This document shows, piece after piece, positions 33,898 through 42,304 of a DNA stretch of 64,000 nt; positions within the stretch are counted from its first letter, which is position 1, and the number at the start of each line of letters is the position of its first letter. The position numbers were made by a program, and so were the translations under genes. The notes beneath the pieces were generated by a model, which was not told the origin of the DNA, made no database searches, and worked only from the letters and a program-made list of their open reading frames with translations. This DNA comes from Solirubrobacter sp963848475 (GTDB taxonomy: Bacteria > Actinomycetota > Thermoleophilia > Solirubrobacterales > Solirubrobacteraceae): contig CAWKDW010000012.1 in the NCBI GenBank assembly GCA_963848475.1, forward strand, positions 124,001 through 188,000, written 5' to 3'.

Positions 33898-36800
33898 CTA
33901 CGGGGTCGTCGTGGACAACGTGAACGTGAGCGTCTTGGTGTAGGCGCCCGTCCGCAGGGCCTCGCCGGACCCGATGCTCTGCGCGAACGTGATCGTCACG
34001 GGGTCGTTGCTGATCGGTCCCGCGTAGGTCAGCACGCCCGTCGGGCTCGAGCTGGGACCGACCGGCGAGGATGGCCCGGCCGAGATGCCGCCCGGGCTGG
34101 CCGCGCCGACCTCCAGCGGCTGCGCGAGTGCGAACGCGCCGTTGACGAGATGGCCGGGAGCGTTCGAGCCGGCATCGGCCACGCTGAGCAGCGCGTCGCC
34201 CGCGGTCGACACCACGTTGGCCGTCGTCGCCGCGCTGTAGGTCCGCGCGATGCCCGGTGTGAAGGCGCCGAACGATGCCGGCGCGCCGAGCGACAGCGCG
34301 AGCGTGGGCGGGACGCTGCCACCGACGTCGGCGAGCACGGGGTACTCGGTCGGGCCGGCCGCGTACGGGCTCTCGACATCGCCCGGATGGCAGTGGTGGG
34401 GCGAGTAGAACGTGCTCCCGGCGACGCAGCGGAACATGCTCGGGTTCGTCCAGCTCGGGGCGAGCCGGACGTCGGAGGCCTGCTCGTAGGCGTAGCCGGC
34501 GGCGAGCAGGTCGGCCTCCTCGAACGCGCCGGCGACGAACGTCACGCCGACGGGGTTGCGGCCCGTCGAGCCCGTGCCGTAGCCGGCCGGGACGGTCAGG
34601 ACCGGGTAGCCCGCGCGGTCAGCGATCCCCACCAGCGAGTTGCCGCTCGGCACCACGACGACGTCGAAGTCATCGCCGCTGTCGTCCGGGGTCCCGTTGC
34701 TCAGGACGGCGTCGATCACCGCCCGGCTCGAGGCCGTACCCGCGGCGCGGTCGACCTCGTAGGCCGCGGCCGTGGCCGGGTCGCCGAGGTCGATGGCCTG
34801 GGCGTCGATCAACTGCGCCTGCTCGTACTTGAGCCCCTCGACCGCGTTCGTGCCGTTGTAGTCGATGATGCCCTGGAGCGAGCCGGCGCCGCCCGAGGTC
34901 GAGCCCAGGTAGGCGTTGAGGTCGCGCTTGAACTCCCGCTCCACGATGCTCTCGGGGTTCGGGCTGGGCGAGCCGATCGACGTCACGACCGTGGTGGCGC
35001 CGAGCCCGGAGATCGTCGAGACGACCGACGGATACGGCGCCGGAGCTCGAGTCGATCACCGCGACCCGCTTGCCGGCCAGCGCCGTTGGCGTCAGGCCGG
35101 AGACGTAGTCGGCCGCGGCCGGGGCCGACGCGGTCGCGTCATCCTCCGGGTCGGGGCCCGCAATCGCGTCCAGTTGCAGCGCCGCGTCATAGACCGTGCG
35201 CGTGATCGGGCCGGGCGAGTCCTGCGACTTCGCGACCGGCATCACGCCCGTGCGGCTGACGGCGCCGACGGTCGGCTTCAGCGCGACCACCCCGGCCACG
35301 CCGGCGGGAGCGATCATCTGGGCCGAGTCGGTCGAGGTCTCGCGGCCGACGGTCATCGCCGCCAGGCCGATCGACGTCGCCGCGGCCGAGCCCGCGGAGG
35401 AGCCCGCCGGGGTGTCGTCGGTGTCGGAGGGCATCAGCACCTGCCCGGCGAGCGAGGAGTACCCGTCGGGCATGCTCGTGTCGAACACCCCGTTGAGCTC
35501 GGTCACGTTGGTCTTGCCGAGGATGATCGCCCCGGCCGCCTTGAGCTTGGCGACGAGCTTCGCGTCGGCGCCGGGCTTCGAGTGCTGCAGCGCGATCGAG
35601 CCGCCTGTGGTCGGCATCCCGCGCACGTCGATCGAGTCATCGAGCAGCACCGGGATGCCGTGCAGCGGCCCCCGCGGTCCACTCGTGGCGCGCTCGGCGT
35701 CGAGCGTCTTCGCTTCGCTGACCGCGCTCGTGTTGAGTGCGCGCACGGCCTGGATGGCGGGACCTTCGGCGTTGGTCAGCGCGATCCGCGCGAGGTAGGC
35801 CTTGGTCAGCGTCTCGGCCGACAGCGTTCCCGCCGTCATGCGGTCCTGCAGCGACTTCGCCGACTCGGTCTCCAGCGAGAACGGCAGCGTCGGGGCGCTG
35901 CCGCCGATCAACGCCATCGTCGACGGGTAATCCGGGTTGCAGCCGCCGCGCGCGGCGTACGGCGGGGCGGGGATCGTCTTCGCGCAGCGGTACATGCTCG
36001 GGTTGACCTCGGAGGCGGGCTTGCGCTTCTTGGTGGCCTGCTCGATCACGTAGGCGACGCCGAGCAGGTCGCGCTCCTTGTAGGCGTTGGCGTGGACGTA
36101 GACGTAGAGGGCGCGCCGCTGGGACTCGTTGTAGCCCATGGGGATCGTGATCTGCGGGTAGCCGGCGCGGGCGCCCTGGCTGACACTGCCGAGGATCGCG
36201 ATGAAGTCGTCGCTGGGGTCGTCCGGCGTGTCGTTGGTCATCATCCGGTCGATGCCCCGGTGCGCCAGGATCTTGCCCTGCACCAGGTTGTTGCGGTACG
36301 TCACCGACGCGTCCGAGAACGGGCTGATGTCGATCGCCAGCGCGTTGAGATGTGTGTTGTGGCCGAACTTCAGCGCCTCGTGCTCATTGGCCTCGTTGTC
36401 GGCGACCTCCTCGGCCAGCGACTTGATCGGCGCATTGGGGCCGAGGTGGGCGTAGTAGCGGTCGATGTCGCGGTGGGCCTCGTAGGCCAGCACGGAGCCG
36501 GGGATGCCGCTCTCGCTGATCGTCGGGCGCTCGACCATGATCGCCCCGGCCGCCTCCAGTGCGGCCTTGGCCTCCATGATCTCGTCTCCGCTCCCGTTGT
36601 AGCCGATCCGCTTGCCGCGGACGAAGTTGAGGTCCAACGCCGACATGTAGTTCGGGACCGCGTCGGGAGCCGGGGGGATGACCGTGTCATCGTCGACGCC
36701 CGGGCCCCAGATACCGGCGTAGCTGCTCTCCGGGTCCTTGCCGGCGATCGCGGTCAGCGTCAGCGCCGCATTGGACACCGTGCGGTCCATCGGACCGGCC

Positions 36801-37543
36801 GTGTCCTGTGAGGCGGAGATCGGTGCGATGCCGACACCGGGCACGAGTCCGACCGTGGGGCGCAGCCCGACGATCCCGTTGGTCCGCGACGGGCTGATGA
36901 TCGAACCGGAGGTCTCGGTCCCGATCGTCAGCAGCGAGAGCCCCGCGGCAGCGGCGGAGCCGGTCCCCGACGAGGAGCCGCTCGGGTTCTGATCGGCGTC
37001 GATGCCGTTGAGGACCTGGCCGGTCAGGTTGGCGAAGCCCGAGGGCTGGTTGCCGAAGTAGTTCGCGTACTCCGAGAGCCCGAGCTTGCCCAGGATCACG
37101 ACACCGCGCTCGCGCAGCTTCTCGGCGACGCCCGAGTCCTCGGCCGGGAACGAGTTGCGCAGCGAGTAGTTGCCCGCCGACGTGTACATGCCCTTGACGT
37201 CGATCAGGTCCTTCAGCAGCAGCGGCATGCCGTGGGCCGCGCTGCGGACGTGACCCTCGGCCCGCTCCTTGTCGAGCCGGGCGGCGTCCTTGAGCGCGTC
37301 CGGGTTGAGCTGGGTCACGGCGTTGAGGCCGGGGCCGCGCTTGTTGAGCGCGGCGATGCGCGCGATGTACGCGCGCGTCAGCTGGACGGACGTCAGTTCG
37401 CCGTCCTCCATCATCGCCTTGGCCGTCGGACCGTCGAGCGTCTCGAGATCGAGGATCGGATCGGCAGATGCCGGCGGAGCGCCGGCCAACATCGAAGCGA
37501 CCGCGCAGGCGAGCGCGAGCCTCCGGGTCCCGGGAAAGCGCAT
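33898..37543 (-). pseudogene. Secreted tandem amidase with C-terminal sorting-type domain, frameshifted
   Basis: Two overlapping frames give one protein of about 1214 residues. It starts with a signal peptide (MRFPGTRRLALACAVAS, PPASA). Amidase domain 1 has the Lys of LLLKDLID, the GSSSGTGSAAA loop and TETSGSIISP, so the Ser-cisSer-Lys triad is complete. Domain 2 reads VLLDDSID in place of LLKD and RETSTDSA in place of TSGSI, so it is probably inactive. One extra base near 35,040 breaks the frame in domain 2 after VIDSSSGA. The C-terminal 142 residues are the domain shared with the M20 and ThuA proteins. The total length is one base over a multiple of three. Confidence 0.85.
33901..34326 (-). 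repeat. C-terminal shared domain, copy 3 (amidase)
   Basis: 142 residues run from VGGSVPPTLALSLG to TLSTTTP at the stop. The copy is in opposite orientation to copy 2, only about 150 bp away, with the triple hairpin in between. Confidence 0.85.
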
Positions 37544-37932
37544 TAAGACATGACTCCGTCGTGGGAGATATGAACCGTCCCGCTGACCGGCGAGACGATC
37601 TGAAGCTTTCCCGGCGCCGGGTCCAGGTGCATTGGACTGCGGGTGCAAGGCGGATGCGACCGGGTGTCGGGCCGTGACCCCTGCGCGATCAGGGTTCGCC
37701 ATCCGATCCGGCCGCGGTCCGGGGCGACGGTCGGCGCTCCGCCGTGCTTTCAGCCGCCTTTCACCACGACCGGCCGCGCGCGGTTTCGCGCTGTCCCGAT
37801 CGAACCGTTCGAGCGCAAACCGAAGCCCTTGACTTCGCTCGCCGGACCCGGCGGTCCGGCTGATCGGGCACCAACCGGCGCCTGCGGTGACGGGTGGATC
37901 AGGCGCGATGCCGCGACGTCGAGTCTGAGGAA
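37544..37932. other. 389-bp gap upstream of the amidase gene
   Basis: This stretch holds the amidase promoter region and no supported gene. Frames on the plus strand are Arg/Gly-rich and lack ribosome sites. No strong hairpin was seen. Confidence 0.5.
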
Positions 37933-38160
37933 CTAGAGGACGGCGATGTGATCAGCCCAATCGTCGCCGATCTCGAGCAGGCGATCCGCCACGTATTCGC
38001 GAGCGTCATCACGCTCGCGGCCAAGCGCGATGCGGGCGTGTCCGGAGTCGTTCCAGCGCACGCGCCGATCCTCGGCGAGGGAGTTCTGTAGCTGTTCGAG
38101 CAACTCGTCTGCACGATGACCGGCGCGGCGCCGCTGCAGGTCGACCGTGCTCATCGCCAT
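37933..38160 (-). CDS. Small charged hypothetical protein
   Basis: This is a 75-residue protein from the ATG at 38160 (a second ATG lies two codons on). It is highly charged and helical (RRRAGHRADELLEQLQNSLAEDRRVRWNDSG, then GRERDDAREYVADRLLEIGDDWADHI). Codon use is GC-rich at third positions, which supports coding. No family is recognised. It is divergent from the hypothetical gene at 38336, so the pair may share a promoter region. Confidence 0.5.
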   Translation of the reverse strand: MAMSTVDLQRRRAGHRADELLEQLQNSLAEDRRVRWNDSGHARIALGRERDDAREYVADRLLEIGDDWADHIAVL

Positions 38161-38335
38161 ACGGCGAGTATGGCGGATCGAGCGCTCGTCGGTAACCACT
38201 TGCACACAGGCGCTCACGCGCCGGTTCGAGTCCGGGAGCGACGCGCGCGGGTAGCCTGCCGATATCGACACTGTCGCGGACACCGAGATCGTTGTTGACA
38301 ACACCGCAGGCGGCGATCCCGACTTCGCGGCCGAA

Positions 38336-38605
38336 GTGGCTGCCCTGCTCGGCGCGCGCGGAATGGTCGTCGAATTGCGCTCGCCGGACAAACAGGTGAG
38401 GTTCGACACGGGCGTCCATCTCGTCTCGGCGGGAATTGCGATTCGCGTTTCGCGCGTGCCCGACGGCCATGTGCTCGCCGCTGTCGAGCACGACGTGCGC
38501 GCCGCGCTGCAGCACCGACCGAGCGAGCGCCGGCGGACGCGTAGCGTGCCGGTCCACCTGGCCGATACCGCGCGCGTGCTCCGGTGGATCGACATCTTCG
38601 ACTGA
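38336..38605 (+). CDS. Hypothetical protein, start unclear
   Basis: The frame gives 89 residues from the GTG at 38336 (AALLGARGMVVELRSPDKQVRFDTGVHL...ARVLRWIDIFD). Coding-like codons extend further upstream to a TAG at 38249 (DTVADTEIVVDNTAGGDPDFAAEVAALL) without any ATG, GTG or TTG. Either a rare start is used or the true 5' end was lost. No domain is recognised. Confidence 0.4.
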   Translation: MAALLGARGMVVELRSPDKQVRFDTGVHLVSAGIAIRVSRVPDGHVLAAVEHDVRAALQHRPSERRRTRSVPVHLADTARVLRWIDIFD

Positions 38606-38651
38606 CTCAACGAACCGAATCTCGGTGCCGGAGCCTCCGTCACCTACCTGC

Positions 38652-40127
38652 TCAGCGATAGCGCAAACGCAGTTCGTGCTTGAGGACCTTGCCCGACGGT
38701 GTGTGGGGGAGGTCCTCGACCAGCTCGATCGAACGGGGGAGCTTGTAGCCGGCGAGGCGGCCCCGGGCGAAGGTGACGAGCTCTTCGGGCGTGACGTGGG
38801 CGCTCGCCACGACGAGTGCCTTCACCGATTCTCCCCAGCGCGGGTCGGGCACGCCGATCACGGCCACTTCGACGACCGCCGGGTGGTGGGAGAGGGCCTC
38901 CTCGACCTCGATCGGGTACACGTTCTCGCCGCCGGTGACGATCATGTCCTTGAGCCGGTCGGTGAGGAACAGGTAGCCCTCCCGGTCGAGATAGCCCCCG
39001 TCGCCCGTCCGCAGCCAGCCGTCGTCGGTCAGCGCGGCCGCGGTCTCGGCGGGCCGGTTCGCGTAGCCGGCCATCACGTTCGGGCCGCGCAGCCAGACCT
39101 CGCCGTCGACGACGCGAAGCTCCATCCAGGGCGAAGGGCGCCCGGCGGCGCGCAGCAGGTCCTCGCGCTCGTGATCGGCCGGACCGAGCAGAACGACGCC
39201 GCCGGTCGTCTCCGTCAGGCCATAGACGCCGAACAGCTCGCAGTCGAAGGTCCGCAGCGCGGCCTTCAACACGGGCGTGGTGATCGGCGAGGCGCCGTAG
39301 GCGATCGACCGCAGCGCGGAGAAGTCGCGCGAGGCCGCTCCCGGGACCGAAGTGAGCATCTGCAGGATGGTGGGCACGAACACCGCGTTCGTCACCCGCT
39401 CGGATTCGAGCTGGTCGAGCACGGCTGCGGCGTCGAACTCGCTCACGATGATCGTCGTCGCGCCCTGCGAGAGCCCGAGGTAGGTCCAGGCGATCCCGCC
39501 GACGTGGAACATCGGCAGCGGCGTCAGCGACACGGTGTCTGCGTCGAACGACCACACCGGGACGTGCAGGCACGCTGCCGCGAGGTTGCGATGCGTCGTC
39601 AGCACGCCTTTCGGCACGCCGGTCGTGCCGGACGTGTACATCTGCAGGACGGGATCGCCGGCTTCGCCGCGCCCGCCCGGGTCAACGTCGGCCGCGGCCG
39701 CGAGCCACGCCTCGTACTCGTCGCCGACGGCGACCACGCGTAGGGCCTGCGGGACGCGCGCGGCGACCTCGGACGCGACGTCGAGGAACTCGGGGCCCGC
39801 GAGCATCAACGGCGCATCGGCGTCGGTCAGGACGGCGGTCAGCTCGGGCGCGGCGAGCCGCCAGTTCAACGGCACGGCGACCGCGCCGATCTTGGCCGCC
39901 GCGGCCAGCAGCTCAACGACCTCTGGCGCGCTGCGATCCAGGTGTGCGACGCGTGAACCTGGCCCCGCGCCCGCGGCGAGCAGCGCCTGGGCGAGCCGGT
40001 TGGAGCGCTCGTCGAGCTGCGCGTAGGTCAGGGTGCGCGCGCGATGGCGGATGGCCGGCTGCGCGGGCCGGGTGGCGGCCATCTCGCGCACGACGTCCGC
40101 CACCCGCAGCGACTCCAGGTCAATCAT
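38652..40127 (-). CDS. AMP-forming acyl-CoA synthetase
   Basis: This is a 491-residue protein of the ANL family. It has P-loop YTSGTTGVPKG, acid-binding TPLPMFHVGG, YGLTETTG, the DGWLRTGDGGY hinge region, LTDRLKDMIVTGGENVYPIEVEE and the catalytic Lys near the end in TPSGKVLKHEL. It should activate a carboxylic acid to its CoA thioester, feeding the FadE and enoyl-CoA hydratase enzymes to the right. The ATG at 40127 overlaps the stop of the 79-residue protein by 8 bp. It is the last gene of a five-gene overlapping operon that starts at 42268. Confidence 0.92.
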   Translation of the reverse strand: MIDLESLRVADVVREMAATRPAQPAIRHRARTLTYAQLDERSNRLAQALLAAGAGPGSRVAHLDRSAPEVVELLAAAAKIGAVAVPLNWRLAAPELTAVLTDADAPLMLAGPEFLDVASEVAARVPQALRVVAVGDEYEAWLAAAADVDPGGRGEAGDPVLQMYTSGTTGVPKGVLTTHRNLAAACLHVPVWSFDADTVSLTPLPMFHVGGIAWTYLGLSQGATTIIVSEFDAAAVLDQLESERVTNAVFVPTILQMLTSVPGAASRDFSALRSIAYGASPITTPVLKAALRTFDCELFGVYGLTETTGGVVLLGPADHEREDLLRAAGRPSPWMELRVVDGEVWLRGPNVMAGYANRPAETAAALTDDGWLRTGDGGYLDREGYLFLTDRLKDMIVTGGENVYPIEVEEALSHHPAVVEVAVIGVPDPRWGESVKALVVASAHVTPEELVTFARGRLAGYKLPRSIELVEDLPHTPSGKVLKHELRLRYR

Positions 40128-40359
40128 CGAGGAACCAGCGCGCGACCGACAGCTGCGTGGCGCCGACATCCCGCGTGACACCGGCCATGGTCGAGGCGAG
40201 GGAGCGCAGCGGCTCCACGGGTACGACCCTGGCGAACGTCAGCTGCAGGTTCGACGCCATCCGCACGCCCGCCTCGTAGCGATCGAGGACCCGCTCGGTG
40301 CCGCCCCATGGAGTCAGCGCCGTCCTTCCGACGCCGCGGATCAGACCGTCGATCTCCAC
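40120..40359 (-). CDS. Small hypothetical protein in the PHA-synthase operon
   Basis: This is a 79-residue protein. It starts 1 bp after the GNAT stop and overlaps the acyl-CoA synthetase start by 8 bp, so it is translationally coupled to both. It is mostly helical, with RWFLDD at the end and a Trp-Gly-Gly-Thr turn near residue 20. No family is recognised. Its position suggests an accessory or structural role in granule or acyl-CoA metabolism, but this is inference from context only. Confidence 0.6.
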   Translation of the reverse strand: MEIDGLIRGVGRTALTPWGGTERVLDRYEAGVRMASNLQLTFARVVPVEPLRSLASTMAGVTRDVGATQLSVARWFLDD

Positions 40360-40360
40360 G

Positions 40361-40882
40361 TCAGAGCTCTCCGGTGATGCCGGCGGTCGTCATGGCCGCG
40401 AACTGCGACTCGACGTCGTTGGCGAGCACGAGCAGATCGCGGACCTGGCCGTTGCGGTCGCGAACGTGGTCGGCGAGCAGCGCCTCGGCGTCGAAGCCGA
40501 GCCCGACGAACATCGCGATCAGGGCAGTCTGGTCCGCGATCACTTCGACGACGAGCTTGGCGAGCCCCAATTCCACCGCATCATGTACCGCGTGGCGGGC
40601 CAGCTCGCGGCCGAGGCCGTGCCCGCGCGCCGCGGGGTCGACCACCAGGCGCACCTCGCCGACGTGGCTCGACCAGCCGTGCAGCGGCACGACCGCCACC
40701 GACCCGACGACCTCGCCCGCGTCGACCGCGATCGTGCGCGCGCCACCGGGGCGCGCCCACGCGGACACGATGGCCGGATCGTCGACGTCCTCCTTGAGGA
40801 ACGTCCGGTCAGCGTCCGGGATGCGGGCGAAGAAGCGCTCCAGCGCGGGTTCATCCCCGGCTGCGATCGGTCGGAACTCCAT
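40361..40882 (-). CDS. GNAT-family N-acetyltransferase
   Basis: This is a 173-residue protein. The GNAT fold is clear: VGEVRLVVDPAARGHGLGRELARHAVHDAVELG holds the acetyl-CoA loop (ARGHGLG), followed by LIAMFVGLGFDAEALLADHVRDRNGQVRDLLVLA. The ATG at 40882 overlaps the PhaC-like stop (ATGA). The 15 residues before GEVVGSVAVV fit the substrate side. Its position inside the operon suggests acylation of a metabolite or protein, but the target is unknown. Confidence 0.85.
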   Translation of the reverse strand: MEFRPIAAGDEPALERFFARIPDADRTFLKEDVDDPAIVSAWARPGGARTIAVDAGEVVGSVAVVPLHGWSSHVGEVRLVVDPAARGHGLGRELARHAVHDAVELGLAKLVVEVIADQTALIAMFVGLGFDAEALLADHVRDRNGQVRDLLVLANDVESQFAAMTTAGITGEL

Positions 40883-41985
40883 CACCACTCCTTCGCTTCG
40901 GGCAGTTCGTATGAGTGCTCGACGATCCAGCCGGTGAGACGGGGCATCGTGTGCTTGACCGCGCTGCGGCCGGTGCCGAACGTGACGTGTCCGCCGGGCA
41001 GCCGCAGCTCCTCGCGGCGCGCGGGATCGCCGATCAGGTCCATGATCGGCTCGACCGCCGCGGGCGGCACGACGCCGTCGCGCTCGGCCATCGCGTTGAG
41101 CACGTTGCCGGGTGCGTCGGCCAGGTTGACCTTGCGGTCGCCGATCCGGATCGACCCGGTCATCAGGACGTTCTTGCGGACGAACTCCTCGACCAGCTGG
41201 CGGAAGGCCGCGCCGGGGAACGGGACATGGTCGCGCGACCATTGCCCCATCGCCTGGAAGCTCTCGACGAACTCGTCGTTCCAGAGATTGTCGAGCAGCG
41301 TCGCCTTCTGGGCGATCTCGGTCGTCGGCGCCTGCATGTAGAAGCCGCTGTAGAGGACGTCCGCGGGGACGTTGCCGGTGTCGTCGACCAGTTCGTCGGC
41401 GTTCAGCCGGCCGTCACGGAGGAACGCCACCATCGCGCCCATCTGGTCGTAGTCGACCGGCGTCGCCATCAGGATCAGGTTGCGCACCGGCGCCTCCGGG
41501 TGCGCCGCGCCGTAGAGCGCGGTGAGGACGCCGCCGAGGCAGTAGCCCATCAGCGTCACCTCGTCGCTGCCGCTCTCGCGCAGGACGGCCTTGACGGCGC
41601 GCGGTATGTAGAAGTCGACGTAGCGCTCGAGATCGTTGTCGGCATCGAGGTAGTCCGGCACGCCCCAATCGAGCATGTAGACGTCCAGACCCGCGGCCGT
41701 GAGGTACTCGACGAGGCTGTTGCCGGGGCGCAGGTCGAGGATGTAGCTGCGGCTGACGAGGCTGTGCACGATCAGCACCGGCGGGCCATAGGAGATCGGC
41801 CCGTTGCGGTAGCGCCATAGCTCGGCCTTGCCGCGCCGCCACACGACTTCCTTGGGCGTCGCGCCGACCGTGGGCGCATGCGTGCCGCGTACGTAGCGCA
41901 CGCCGTTGCGCGCCCGCAGCAGCGAGCGCTCGACGTCGCGGTTGATCCTTGAAACCAGGTCAAGTGGGTTCAGCGCCGGCGGCAT
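40882..41985 (-). CDS. PhaC-like poly(3-hydroxyalkanoate) synthase (class III type)
   Basis: This is a 367-residue alpha/beta-hydrolase. The nucleophile elbow is GYCLGG with Cys instead of Ser, as in PHA synthases. The neighbouring DVYMLDWGVPDYLDADNDLERYV, the Asp of AERDGVVPP and the His of LPGGHVTFGTG complete the catalytic set. The length fits class III PhaC, which needs PhaE. No PhaE gene is adjacent, although the small upstream gene might serve as a partner. It overlaps the upstream stop by 1 bp (TGATG). It could polymerise hydroxyacyl-CoA from the nearby beta-oxidation genes, or act as a depolymerase-like hydrolase. Confidence 0.85.
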   Translation of the reverse strand: MPPALNPLDLVSRINRDVERSLLRARNGVRYVRGTHAPTVGATPKEVVWRRGKAELWRYRNGPISYGPPVLIVHSLVSRSYILDLRPGNSLVEYLTAAGLDVYMLDWGVPDYLDADNDLERYVDFYIPRAVKAVLRESGSDEVTLMGYCLGGVLTALYGAAHPEAPVRNLILMATPVDYDQMGAMVAFLRDGRLNADELVDDTGNVPADVLYSGFYMQAPTTEIAQKATLLDNLWNDEFVESFQAMGQWSRDHVPFPGAAFRQLVEEFVRKNVLMTGSIRIGDRKVNLADAPGNVLNAMAERDGVVPPAAVEPIMDLIGDPARREELRLPGGHVTFGTGRSAVKHTMPRLTGWIVEHSYELPEAKEW

Positions 41986-42268
41986 CAGTCGCGCTCCTCG
42001 ACCTGCTCGGTCAAGTGGTTGAGGCGCCGCTCCATCCGTGCGAGCTGCTCGCGCAAGCTCCGTACATCGGTGCCGGCCGGGCAGGTTGAGCAGATGCAGT
42101 CCGCGAGTGGAAACACCCGGTGGCCTTGCGCTTGACCGTCTTCGTCGTGCGCGTGACCTTGGTCATCAGGTCGAAGTAGGTCTCGGTGCGCACAGCCGCC
42201 TCAATCGGCTCGCCAACGGCGCGCTCAAGGCGATACACGGCTCTGACCCACAGCGGCTTCGCGCTCAT
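41985..42268 (-). pseudogene. Small PHA-operon protein with two frameshifts
   Basis: From the ATG at 42268 the frame reads AKPLWVRAVYRLERAVGEPIEAAVRTETYFDLMTKVTRTTKTVKRKATG. It then shifts near 42,115 to STRGLHLLNLP and again near 42,080 to AGTDVRSLREQLARMERRLNHLTEQVEERD, ending TGATG at the PhaC start. The three pieces make a sensible protein of about 94 residues with a C-terminal coiled coil, as in proteins that cap PHA synthases. Its 284-bp length is 2 over a multiple of three, which fits two one-base insertions. Either the gene is broken or the sequence is in error. Confidence 0.65.
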
Positions 42269-42274
42269 GGCGAG

Positions 42275-42303
42275 AGCGTACTGTTGATTTGACTTCAATT
42301 CAA
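42275..42303 (-). promoter_or_regulatory. Promoter and operator of the PHA operon
   Basis: Reading leftwards, TTGAAT (42303-42298), a 17-bp spacer and TACGCT (42280-42275) form a promoter only 6 bp before the ATG at 42268, so the transcript is probably leaderless. The palindrome GATTTGA-CT-TCAATTC (42286-42301) covers the spacer and -35. Confidence 0.65.
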
Positions 42304-42304
42304 G

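Noticed and set aside
34916..36811. Long plus-strand frame opposite the amidase (about 630 codons)
   Set aside because: It is a mirror of GC-rich codons of the amidase gene. It has no ribosome site or domain, and the opposite strand has clear amidase motifs.
38160..38260. tRNA-like T arm (GGTTCGAGTCC near 38,221)
   Set aside because: Only a four-pair T-stem forms, and no acceptor, D-arm or anticodon stem of the right size can be drawn around it.
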